From QHWF01 sp036848175 (lineage in GTDB: Bacteria > Acidobacteriota > Vicinamibacteria > Vicinamibacterales > CAVVIG01), in NCBI GenBank assembly GCA_036848175.1, contig DAIUKO010000179.1, positions 1-15,127 on the forward strand: 15,127 nucleotides of DNA, given 5' to 3'. Positions within the stretch are counted from its first letter, which is position 1. Each line of letters starts with the position of its first letter. Shown here piece after piece: positions 5,919 through 12,436 of this stretch. A model generated the notes under the pieces. That model searched no databases, was not told the origin of the DNA, and saw only the letters and a program-made list of their open reading frames with translations. Both the position numbers and the translations under genes were made by a program.

Positions 5919-7538
5919 GTGGCAACCGGGCTGATGATGGACTACCCGTTGACGCTGTCGACGATCTTTCGTCGCGCCGAGACGTTGCACAGCGGCCGCG
6001 AGGTCGTCACGCGGCTGGCTGACAAATCGCTCCACCGCACCACCTACGGCGAGTTCGCGGTTCGGGCGCGGCGGCTCGCGCGCGCGCTGTGCGGCCTCGG
6101 CATCCGCCCGGGCGATCGCGTCGCCACCCTCGGCTGGAATCACTCGCAGCATCTCGAGGCGTACTTTGGCATCCCGCTCGCCGGCGGCGTGCTCCACACG
6201 TTGAACCTGCGACTCCATCCCGACGAGCTCGCCTATATCGTCAACCACGCGGAAGACCGTGCCGTGCTCGTCGACGAGAGCCTGCTGCCGCTGTGGGAGC
6301 AGGTCCGGCGACAGGTCGACGTGCCAATCACGATCGTCGTCGGCGCGTCGAAGGCGCCGCCCGATGATTATCTGGATTACGAGATGCTGCTCGCGCAGAC
6401 GACGCCGGCCAGCGATCTCATGGATCCGGACGAGCAGACCGCCGCGGCGATGTGCTATACGACCGGAACGACCGGCAATCCCAAAGGCGTCCTCTATTCG
6501 CATCGCGCGCTCGTGCTCCACACGCTCGCGATCTGCCTCGCCGACAGCATCGCGTTGACCGAACGCGACGTCGTCACGCCGGTCGTGCCGATGTTTCACG
6601 CGAACGCCTGGGGCCTGCCGTTCGCGTGCGTGATGTCGGGCGCGAAGATGGCGATGCCGGGTCCGCATCTCGATCCGCTCAGCCTCCTGGATCTGTTTCA
6701 GCGCGAGCGTGTGACGATCAGCGCCGGTGTGCCGACGATCTGGTTCGCTGTTCTGCAAATCCTCGACGCGAATCCGGGTCAGTACGACATCTCGAGCATC
6801 ACGCGGATGTTCGTCGGCGGATCGGCGGTGCCGCAGTCGCTGATCGAAGCATTCGATCGCCGCTACGGGATCAAGATCGTCCAGGGCTGGGGCATGACCG
6901 AGATGAGCCCGCTCGGGACGCTCTCGCACGTGCCGCTCGCGCTCGACGGCGCCGGCGACGAGGAGAACTTTCGCTACCGCGCCAAGCAGGGACGGCCGCT
7001 GCCGTTCGTCGAGATTCGCGCGCGCAACGAAGACGGCCTCGTGCCGTGGGACGGCCAGACGATGGGCGAGCTCGAGGTCCGTGGCCCGTGGATCGCGCGC
7101 GCGTACTACCACAACCCCGATGCCGCCGATCGGTTCACCGACGACGGGTGGTTTCGCACCGGCGACATCGTGACGATCGATTCGACCGGCACCATCCAGG
7201 TGCAGGACCGCTCGAAGGATTTGATCAAATCCGGCGGTGAGTGGATCAGTTCGGTGGCGCTCGAATGCGCGTTGATGGGCCATCCGTGCGTCGCCGAAGC
7301 GGCGGTCATTCCGGTGATGCATCCGAAGTGGGACGAACGGCCGCTGGCGGCGGTCGTGTTGAAGCCGGGCGCCACGGCGTCGCCGTCCGATCTGCGATCG
7401 TTTCTCGCGCCGCAGTTCCCGAAATTCTGGCTGCCCGACGCCTTCGAGTTCATCGACGCCATCCCGCGGACCTCCGCGGGCAAATTCAAGAAGTCCGCCC
7501 TCCGCGACCGCTTCAAGGACTACCGATTGGCCGACTAG
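5919..7538 (+). CDS. Medium/long-chain fatty-acyl-CoA ligase (AMP-binding enzyme)
   Basis: The GTG at 5919 is chosen because AAGGGG (5905-5910) stands 8 bases before it; ATG codons at 5934 and 5937 are alternatives. This gives 539 residues, normal for the family. ANL-superfamily motifs appear in order: YTTGTTGNPKG (residues 180-190, phosphate loop), VPMFHANAWG, GWGMTE (323-328), the GDIVTID...DRSKDLIKSGGEWIS hinge region, and PRTSAGKFKK with the catalytic Lys at residue 522. The enzyme activates a fatty acid with ATP to the acyl-AMP and then the CoA thioester in the cytoplasm. The N-terminal GLMMDYPLTLSTIFRRAE is typical of the AlkK/FadD-like medium- to long-chain branch. It is only 16 bp behind the Gfo/Idh gene but has no evident functional link to it. 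Confidence 0.93.
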   Translation: MATGLMMDYPLTLSTIFRRAETLHSGREVVTRLADKSLHRTTYGEFAVRARRLARALCGLGIRPGDRVATLGWNHSQHLEAYFGIPLAGGVLHTLNLRLHPDELAYIVNHAEDRAVLVDESLLPLWEQVRRQVDVPITIVVGASKAPPDDYLDYEMLLAQTTPASDLMDPDEQTAAAMCYTTGTTGNPKGVLYSHRALVLHTLAICLADSIALTERDVVTPVVPMFHANAWGLPFACVMSGAKMAMPGPHLDPLSLLDLFQRERVTISAGVPTIWFAVLQILDANPGQYDISSITRMFVGGSAVPQSLIEAFDRRYGIKIVQGWGMTEMSPLGTLSHVPLALDGAGDEENFRYRAKQGRPLPFVEIRARNEDGLVPWDGQTMGELEVRGPWIARAYYHNPDAADRFTDDGWFRTGDIVTIDSTGTIQVQDRSKDLIKSGGEWISSVALECALMGHPCVAEAAVIPVMHPKWDERPLAAVVLKPGATASPSDLRSFLAPQFPKFWLPDAFEFIDAIPRTSAGKFKKSALRDRFKDYRLAD

Positions 7539-7539
7539 C

Positions 7540-7594
7540 GGTCAGACCACGGTCAGACCACGGTCAGACCAGGGTCAGACCGCGGTCAGACCGT
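7540..7594. repeat. Five tandem 11-bp repeats (GGTCAGACCnn) upstream of mntH
   Basis: Units lie at 7540, 7551, 7562, 7573 and 7584. Each begins with GGTCAGACC, which is itself a dyad (GGTC-A-GACC), followed by AC, AC, AG, GC and GT. The 11-bp pitch is close to one helical turn, so all copies face the same side of the DNA. The array starts right after the stop codon of the acyl-CoA ligase and ends at the TG of an extended -10. It could be an operator array for a regulator of metal uptake, or a simple repeat. Confidence 0.85.
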
Positions 7595-7618
7595 GCTATG
7601 ATTTTGAGCGGTCAAAAT
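7594..7618 (+). promoter_or_regulatory. Probable mntH promoter (extended -10) with overlapping 7-bp dyad operator
   Basis: TGCTATGAT at 7594-7602 is an extended -10 (TGnTATGAT); the -35 region would fall in the 11-bp repeats and is poor. Overlapping it is the perfect inverted repeat ATTTTGA-GCGG-TCAAAAT (7601-7618), which would cover the expected transcription start near 7609. This is the usual place for a repressor of a metal transporter, such as an MntR/DtxR- or Fur-type protein. The identity of the regulator is a guess; the dyad and the -10 are directly visible. Confidence 0.6.
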
Positions 7619-7625
7619 CTACACG

Positions 7626-9121
7626 ATGGGCATGGAAAACCAAGTCACTCCGGCGCGCGGCTGGCGGCTTCCTTCGGGCAGCCCCAGTCTCCCCGAGGTT
7701 CACGGGTCGATCGCAATCCCGGAAGNNNNNNNNNNNNNNNNNNNNNNNNNNNNNNNNNNNNNNNNNNNNNNNNNNNNNNNNNNNNNNNNNNNNNNNNNNN
7801 NNNNNNNNNNNNNNNNNNNNNNNNNCCTTCGGGCAGCCCCAGTCTCCCCGAGGTTCACGGGTCGATCGCAATCCCGGAAGGCGCCGGATTCTGGCGCAAG
7901 ATGTTCGCCTTCGCGGGGCCCGGCTACCTCGTCGCCGTCGGCTACATGGACCCTGGCAATTGGGCGACCGACCTTGCCGGCGGCGCGCGCTACGGCTACA
8001 CGCTCCTCAGCGTCATCATGCTGTCGAACCTGATGGCGATTCTGCTGCAGGCGCTCTCCGCACGCCTCGGCATCGCCAGCGGACGCGATCTGGCCCAGGC
8101 GTGCCGCGACAGCTATTCGAAGCCGGTCACGATCGTCCTGTGGGTTCTGTGTGAAATCGCGATCGCCGCCTGCGACCTCGCCGAAGTGATCGGCGCGGCC
8201 ATCGCGCTGAACCTCCTGTTCCACCTGCCGCTCATCTGGGGCGTCTCGCTGACCGCGCTCGACGTGCTGATCGTCCTTTACATGCAGCACCGCGGCTTCC
8301 GCTACGTCGAAGCCCTCGTGGTCGCGCTGATCATCGCCATCGCCGGATCCTTCGCGATCGAGTTGTGGCTGGCGAAGCCCTCGATTGCCGCCGTCGCCGC
8401 CGGCTTCATCCCGGCGCCCGAGATTCTCCGCAACCCGAACATGCTCTACATTGCGATCGGGATCCTCGGCGCGACGGTGATGCCGCACAATCTATATCTC
8501 CACTCGTCGATCATCCAGACCCGCAAGTACGGCGACGACATCCCGTCGCGACGCGAGGCGATCCGCTACGCGACCATCGATTCGTCGTTCGCGCTGATGA
8601 CGGCGCTCTTCATCAATGCCGCCATCCTGATCATGGCGGCGGCCGCGTTTCACGGCACCGGCCATCAGGACGTCGCCGAGATCGGCGACGCCTACCTGCT
8701 GCTCTCGCCGCTGCTCGGCACGACGATGGCGAGCGTGCTGTTCGCGGTGGCGCTGCTCTGCTCCGGGCAGAACGCGACGCTCACCGGCACCCTGGCCGGC
8801 CAGATCGTCATGGAGGGCTTCATCAACCTGCGCCTGCGTCCGTGGCTGCGGCGGCTGATCACCCGGCTCATCGCGATCGTGCCGGCGGTCATCGTCATCG
8901 CGATGTACGGCGACCGCGGCGCCGGTCCGCTGATCATCCTGAGCCAGGTCATCCTCAGTCTGCAGCTGCCGTTCGCGGTCTTTCCTCTCGTCATGTTCAC
9001 GAGCGATCCGCACAAAATGGGACCGTTCGTGAACCCCGGCTGGGTGAAGGCGCTGGCGTGGGCGATTGCGGTTATCATCGCTGCGCTGAACGTGTACATG
9101 CTCTATCAGCTGGCGGCGTGA
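7626..9121 (+). CDS. mntH: NRAMP-family divalent metal (Mn/Fe) transporter, interrupted by an artefactual gap
   Basis: The first ATG after the promoter is at 7626 (another in frame at 7632). The frame runs into 100 Ns at 7726-7825. The 55 bases before the gap (7671-7725) are repeated exactly after it (7826-7880), and deleting one copy plus the Ns (155 bp) joins the upstream and downstream frames into one 446-residue protein, the normal size. In the joined protein the TM1 signature GYMDPGNWATDL has DPGN at about residues 57-60, and the TM6 signature VMPHNLYLHS has MPH at 234-236. Both are the metal-binding motifs of NRAMP proteins. About eleven membrane helices follow the family pattern. The transporter imports Mn2+ or Fe2+ with protons across the inner membrane. 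A universal stress protein gene follows after 4 bp. Confidence 0.93.
7671..7725. repeat. Left copy of 55-bp exact duplication flanking the gap
   Basis: Identical to 7826-7880. A length of exactly 55 fits an assembler k-mer overlap between two contig ends that were scaffolded with Ns rather than merged. It is not a biological repeat. Confidence 0.95.
7726..7825. other. Scaffold gap of 100 Ns (probably zero real length)
   Basis: A placeholder run of exactly 100 N inside mntH. The exact 55-bp overlap on both sides and the restored reading frame indicate that no sequence is missing here. Confidence 0.95.
7826..7880. repeat. Right copy of 55-bp exact duplication flanking the gap
   Basis: Identical to 7671-7725. 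Keeping only one copy gives the continuous mntH frame. Confidence 0.95.
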
Positions 9122-9125
9122 GCCC

Positions 9126-9548
9126 GTGTACAAGCGCATCCTCGTCGCGGTCGAGAATTCCGGGGCCGACCGGACCATCCTCACGCACGTCTCGGAGCTC
9201 GCCAAGCTCACGGGCGCCGAACTGCTCCTCGTCCACGTCGCCGACGGCTGGGCGGCCAGGAATTTCGATCAACTGAAGCTGCGCGAGTCCGAGGAGATGA
9301 AATCGGATCGCGCCTACCTCGAAACGATCCGCGGCGACCTCGCCGCCCGCGGGTTCACCGTCGAGACCAAGCTCGCGATGGGCGATCCGGCGACCGAATT
9401 GATCAAGACCGCCGAGGAGCAGCGCGTCGATCTGATCGCGATGTCGACGCACGGGCACCGGTTCCTGTCCGACATCATCCGCGGCGCCACCGCCGACAAG
9501 GTCCGGCATATGGTGAAGATCCCGGTTCTGCTTCTCCGCGCCCAATAG
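9126..9548 (+). CDS. Universal stress protein (UspA family)
   Basis: This 140-residue protein starts at the GTG at 9126, 4 bases after the mntH stop, so the two genes form one transcription unit. The opening YKRILVAVENSGADRTILTHVSELAKLTGAELLLVHV is the standard first strand and helix of the Usp fold. GDPATELIKTAEEQRVDLIAMSTHGH and the downstream RGATADKVRHMVKIPVLLLRAQ complete it. The ATP-binding signature of the family (GxxGx9G(S/T)) is only partly kept: GHRFLSDIIRGAT lacks the second Gly, so nucleotide binding is uncertain. Usp proteins encoded beside membrane transporters often act as cytoplasmic regulatory partners of them. A link to NRAMP activity or to oxidative or metal stress is inferred from the operon alone. 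Confidence 0.9.
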   Translation: MYKRILVAVENSGADRTILTHVSELAKLTGAELLLVHVADGWAARNFDQLKLRESEEMKSDRAYLETIRGDLAARGFTVETKLAMGDPATELIKTAEEQRVDLIAMSTHGHRFLSDIIRGATADKVRHMVKIPVLLLRAQ

Positions 9549-9557
9549 CCCGCTCTC

Positions 9558-9575
9558 TGTGCTATAAAGTTCTCG
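9558..9575 (+). promoter_or_regulatory. Extended -10 promoter for a probably leaderless mRNA
   Basis: TGCTATAAA at 9560-9568 is an extended -10 sharing TGCTAT with the mntH promoter. Its end is only 7 bases before the ATG at 9576, so transcription should start on or within a base or two of that ATG. No Shine-Dalgarno sequence is present. No clear -35 is seen, as that region is coding for the universal stress protein. Confidence 0.5.
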
Positions 9576-10163
9576 ATGGCCGGCCGGCCGGAGCCGATCC
9601 ACGCGCACGTCATCGACGATCTGCGCTTCATCCGCGAGACGATGGAGCGCGCCGGTGCGTTCACGGCGGTGCCGGGATGGGGCGGCGTGGGGATGGGCAT
9701 CAGCGCGTGCGTGACCGCGTTCATCTCGGGCCCGCCCGACAACACCACGCGATGGGTCGCGGTCTGGCTGATCGACGCGGTTGTCGCCGTCGTGATCGCG
9801 ATCGCGTCGACGGCGTGGAAGTCGAAGACATCAGGCGTGCCGCTATCGGGACTGCCGGCGCTGCGGTTCGGGCTGGCCTACGCACCGCCGCTCGTCGCCG
9901 GGATGGTGCTCACGCCGGTCTTCGTGATGATGGGGCTGATGGCGCATCTGCCCGGCTGCTGGCTGCTGCTCTATGGCACGGCGGTCACCACCGGCGGCGC
10001 CTTCTCGGTCCGCATCGTGCCGATCATGGGGCTGTGCTTCATGGCGCTCGGCGTCATCGCCTTCGCTGCCCCGGCGCCGTGGGGACACTGGTTGATGGCT
10101 GCCGGGTTCGGCGGCCTGCACATCGCATTCGGGCTGATCATCGCGAGGAGATACGGTGGGTAG
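9576..10163 (+). CDS. Uncharacterised six-helix membrane protein paired with a winged-helix regulator
   Basis: This is a 195-residue protein of no family I can name. It has a soluble N-terminus (MAGRPEPIHAHVIDDLRFIRETMERAG) followed by about six hydrophobic segments, near residues 32-52, 61-80, 97-120, 125-145, 147-166 and 170-190. It ends in a short ARRYGG tail. Its stop overlaps the regulator gene by 8 bp (GTGGGTAG), implying coupled translation. This two-gene arrangement of a small membrane protein plus an ArsR/MarR-like winged-helix protein suggests the membrane protein is controlled by, or signals to, the regulator. The mRNA appears leaderless, with an extended -10 just before the ATG. 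Start and frame are well supported; function is unknown. Confidence 0.8.
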   Translation: MAGRPEPIHAHVIDDLRFIRETMERAGAFTAVPGWGGVGMGISACVTAFISGPPDNTTRWVAVWLIDAVVAVVIAIASTAWKSKTSGVPLSGLPALRFGLAYAPPLVAGMVLTPVFVMMGLMAHLPGCWLLLYGTAVTTGGAFSVRIVPIMGLCFMALGVIAFAAPAPWGHWLMAAGFGGLHIAFGLIIARRYGG

Positions 10164-10543
10164 AAAGTCTGAAGCTCGAAGTCTGAGGTCTGAAGTACGG
10201 AATCTCAAGTCTGAAGTTCGCAGCCCGAAGGCCGAGCTCGCGGCGCCGAAGCGCGGACCGCTCGATCTCGATCGCCTCATTCACGAGCGCCTCCGGCTCG
10301 GCATCGTCAGCGCGCTGGCCGTGAACGATCGCCTCACCTTCAACGATCTGAAGCGCTTGCTGCGCACGACCGACGGCAACCTCAGCGTCCACGCCCGTAA
10401 GCTCGAAGACGCCGAATACATCGCCTGCGACAAATCGTTCGACGGACGCATTCCACGAACCGAGTTCCGCATCACGCCCGCCGGCCGAAAAGCCTTCGAG
10501 AAATACCTCGCTCACATGGAGGCGATTATCAAAGCGGCCAAGA
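10156..10543 (+). CDS. Winged-helix transcriptional regulator (MarR/ArsR-like), 3' end lost in gap
   Basis: The GTG at 10156 follows GAGGAG (10145-10150) at 5 bases and overlaps the preceding stop codon. About 129 residues are visible before the Ns. Residues 5-25 are three heptads, SEARSLR-SEVRNLK-SEVRSPK, encoded by a 7-bp-period repeat and probably an acquired extension. The conserved domain begins near residue 36: LDLDRLIHERLRLGIVSALAVNDRLTFNDLKRLLRTTDGNLSVHARKLEDAEYIACDKSF, then PRTEFRITPAGRKAFEKYLAHMEAIIKAAK. This is the winged-helix fold of small regulators in which L...TTDGNLSVHARKLE is the recognition helix region and the RTEFRITPAGRKA part the wing and last helix. Relatives end close to this point, so only a few codons are likely missing. 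It probably regulates its own operon with the membrane protein. Confidence 0.87.
10165..10227. repeat. Nine degenerate 7-bp units (AAGTCTG-type) inside the regulator's 5' coding region
   Basis: Units in order are AAGTCTG, AAGCTCG, AAGTCTG, AGGTCTG, AAGTACG, GAATCTC, AAGTCTG, AAGTTCG, CAGCCCG. Because 3 x 7 bp equals 7 codons, the translation is a heptad repeat. The unit length matches the repeats at 337-364 and 1400-1491, though the sequence differs. Confidence 0.8.
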
Positions 10544-10643
10544 NNNNNNNNNNNNNNNNNNNNNNNNNNNNNNNNNNNNNNNNNNNNNNNNNNNNNNNNN
10601 NNNNNNNNNNNNNNNNNNNNNNNNNNNNNNNNNNNNNNNNNNN
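10544..10643. other. Scaffold gap of 100 Ns (true unknown length)
   Basis: A placeholder run of exactly 100 N. Unlike the first gap, the flanks share no overlap, so real sequence is missing. The missing part should include the end of the winged-helix gene and the promoter of the sigma factor operon. Confidence 0.9.
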
Positions 10644-10666
10644 ACCCAACCGGCGCGCCGCCGCCG

Positions 10667-11284
10667 ATGTCTACAGTTTGTGTGACAGATGCCGACCTGG
10701 TCGCTCGAGCCCGGCAGGGCGATCCTGCCGCGTTTGGCGAGCTGATCGATCGGCACCGGGTCGCGGTGTACCGGGCGGCGCTGGCGGCGCTGGGGTCGCA
10801 CGCCGACGCGGAAGATGCGGCGCAGGAGGCCTTTCTCGCCGCCTACCGCCGCCTGGACAGTTTTCGCGGCGACGCGAGCTTCAAGACATGGCTTCTGACG
10901 ATTACGTGGCATCAGGCGATCAATCGGCGGCGAAGTCTCATCCGCATGTTCCGCCGGATGGTCGACCCGGGCGGCGCCGGCGACCGTGTGGAGAGCATCG
11001 AGCATCCGGGGGTGTCGCTGATCGAACAGGTCGCGGCGATCGGTCCGTCGCCGGAGCAGGCGGTCGCGGACGAACAACTGCGACGGGAGATTCAGCAGTC
11101 GATTCGCGCGCTGTCGCCGAAGCTGCGCGACGCGCTGCTGCTCGCGCAGTCGGGCGCGTACAGTTACGAGGAAATCGGCGCGATGCTCGAGGCGCCGACC
11201 GGCACGATCAAATGGCGCGTCTCGGAAGCGCGCAAGGCGATCAAGAAGCGGTTGCGTGAGCGCGGGTATGGCGATGTGGCCTGA
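10667..11284 (+). CDS. ECF-type RNA polymerase sigma factor
   Basis: This is a 205-residue protein, typical of group 4 (ECF) sigma factors. Region 2 spans about residues 8-85: DLVARARQGDPAAFGELIDRHR, then HADAEDAAQEAFLAAYRRLDSFRGDASFKTWLLTITWHQAINRRR, covering core binding and -10 recognition. A variable linker follows (about 86-140). Region 4 spans about 141-197 (IRALSPKLRDALLLAQSGAYSYEEIGAMLEAPTGTIKWRVSEARKAIKKRL) with the helix-turn-helix for -35 recognition. Upstream sequence is cut by the gap 23 bases before the ATG, so the promoter and any autoregulatory -35/-10 are not visible. The downstream gene overlaps it and probably encodes its anti-sigma factor. It would direct RNA polymerase to a stress or envelope regulon that cannot be named here. 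Confidence 0.95.
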   Translation: MSTVCVTDADLVARARQGDPAAFGELIDRHRVAVYRAALAALGSHADAEDAAQEAFLAAYRRLDSFRGDASFKTWLLTITWHQAINRRRSLIRMFRRMVDPGGAGDRVESIEHPGVSLIEQVAAIGPSPEQAVADEQLRREIQQSIRALSPKLRDALLLAQSGAYSYEEIGAMLEAPTGTIKWRVSEARKAIKKRLRERGYGDVA

Positions 11285-11852
11285 CGACGAGGAACACGGC
11301 ACGCGGATCGATCCGGCCATAGACGCTGCGGCGCGGCAGATGACCGATGGCGTGCCGGGCGCCGATCTCAAAGCTCGAGTCCTCGCGCGCATCGGCGAGC
11401 GTGAATCGTCGTCGCGTGGATGGCGGCTCGCCTGGATCCTGTCGCCGGCGGCCGCCGCGGCCATCATCTTGTTGATCGTCATCGGTCGATCGTTCTACGG
11501 CCGCGATCACAGAGTCGAAAGCCCGGCGCCCCAACCGCCCGTCGCGGCGGCGGTGAAACAGCAGCCGGCATCCACGACGGCGTCGGTTCGGCCGGACACG
11601 ACGCCGGTCACACGGGTCCGGTCAAAGCCGGACGCCGCGTACGGCCTCGATGCGAACCGAACGCGCACGCAGAGCACGCCGTCGGAGATCGCTGCCCTGG
11701 TGCCGGCGCCGCTCGACGTCGAATCGATCCGCGTCAGCGCGCTGCCGCCGGCCGACTCGATTCGCGTGGCGCCGCTCGAGGCGATCGAGCCGATCGACGT
11801 CGAGCCGCTCGCCGCACCAGAGATTGATGACACACAAAGGAGAGAGCGATGA
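11268..11852 (+). CDS. One-pass membrane protein, probable anti-sigma factor
   Basis: The ATG at 11268 is used (ATG 11274 and GTG 11256 are alternatives), overlapping the sigma factor gene by 17 bp and giving 194 residues. The cytoplasmic N-terminus (about 1-50) is acidic then helical (IDPAIDAAARQMTDGVPGADLKARVLARIGERE), without the HxxxCxxC zinc motif of ZAS anti-sigma factors. One membrane helix follows (about 55-76, LAWILSPAAAAAIILLIVIG). The periplasmic part is Pro/Ala/Thr-rich, then ends in repeats of an (L/I)-x-SIRV-x-x-L type pattern: VESIRVSALPPADSIRVAPLEAIEPIDVEPLA. The overlap with the sigma gene and the topology support an anti-sigma role. No known anti-sigma domain is recognised, so this is context-based. 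Its stop overlaps the next start as ATGA. Confidence 0.72.
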   Translation: MAMWPDDEEHGTRIDPAIDAAARQMTDGVPGADLKARVLARIGERESSSRGWRLAWILSPAAAAAIILLIVIGRSFYGRDHRVESPAPQPPVAAAVKQQPASTTASVRPDTTPVTRVRSKPDAAYGLDANRTRTQSTPSEIAALVPAPLDVESIRVSALPPADSIRVAPLEAIEPIDVEPLAAPEIDDTQRRER

Positions 11853-12436
11853 GAGCCCGTGTTCTCGTGTTGAGCATCTGTTTGACGGCGATGGTGGCAT
11901 CAGCCTTTGCGCAGGGGCAGCAGGGTCCACAGCGAGGAGGGACACCGCGGCCCGCGACGCCTGCCGCGGAACAGCAGGCGCCCGGCACACCCGCCCCGGC
12001 GGCGGCACCGACGCCGCGGCGTCAGGGGCAACCGGTCAACGTGAAAATCGACGTCACGATCACCGATCAGAAGGACGGCTCGACAGCGTTGAAAAAAACG
12101 GTGAGCGTTGTCACGGCAGACAACATGGGCGGGTACATCCGCTCGACGGCCAACTACAGCGGCATCGGCGATGTGCCGCTGAACGTGGACGTGAGCCCGG
12201 AGCTCATCGCCGACGGCAAAATCCGCGTCAACGTCAATCTGCAGTACGACCTGCCGGGAAGCGTCTCGGGACAACCGGCTGAAACACCCGGCGCCGGCTC
12301 GCTGCGCCGCACCCAGATCCGCGAGAACCTCGCCGTGATTCTGGAGAACGGGAAATCGATCACCGTCGCGCAGTCGGCCGATCCGGTTGGCGATCGCCAG
12401 GTGACGATCGACGTCAAAGCGACGATTCTACGTTAG
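11849..12436 (+). CDS. Secreted beta-rich protein of unknown function
   Basis: This 195-residue protein has a strong AAAGGAGAG ribosome-binding site (11836-11844) and an ATG overlapping the previous stop (ATGA). Residues 1-22 are a Sec signal peptide ending SAFAQ. A Pro/Ala/Gln linker follows to about residue 58. The rest alternates hydrophobic and polar residues as in beta strands: VNVKIDVTITDQ, KKTVSVVTADNMGG, LNVDVSPELIADGKIRVNVNLQYDLPG, IRENLAVILENGKSITVAQSADPVGDRQVTIDVKATILR. The later strands recall outer-membrane secretin-type segments, but the protein is far too short for a secretin and I do not assign it. Being third in a sigma/anti-sigma operon, it may be a periplasmic sensor, a target of the pathway or a ligand of the anti-sigma factor. 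Function unknown. Confidence 0.82.
   Translation: MRARVLVLSICLTAMVASAFAQGQQGPQRGGTPRPATPAAEQQAPGTPAPAAAPTPRRQGQPVNVKIDVTITDQKDGSTALKKTVSVVTADNMGGYIRSTANYSGIGDVPLNVDVSPELIADGKIRVNVNLQYDLPGSVSGQPAETPGAGSLRRTQIRENLAVILENGKSITVAQSADPVGDRQVTIDVKATILR

Noticed and set aside
5832..7322. A 496-codon minus-strand frame over the acyl-CoA ligase
   Set aside because: It is antisense to a gene with all expected ligase motifs and has no recognisable domain or start signal.
7540..7594. CRISPR array
   Set aside because: Units are 11 bp with two-base spacers, much too short, and no cas genes are nearby.
7671..7880. Attachment-site duplication or target-site duplication around an inserted element
   Set aside because: The copies are exactly 55 bp and flank only a 100-N placeholder, and the gene frame is restored when one copy is removed; an assembler k-mer overlap explains it.
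7241..9121. One long frame reading from the acyl-CoA ligase region through the Ns into mntH
   Set aside because: The part before the gap is in the wrong frame of the ligase gene. Collapsing the duplicated 55-mer shows the real mntH start at 7626 or 7632.
10156..11259. A frame joining the winged-helix regulator across the Ns to an Arg-rich tail
   Set aside because: The tail overlaps the sigma factor gene in another frame; the join depends only on the arbitrary 100-N length.
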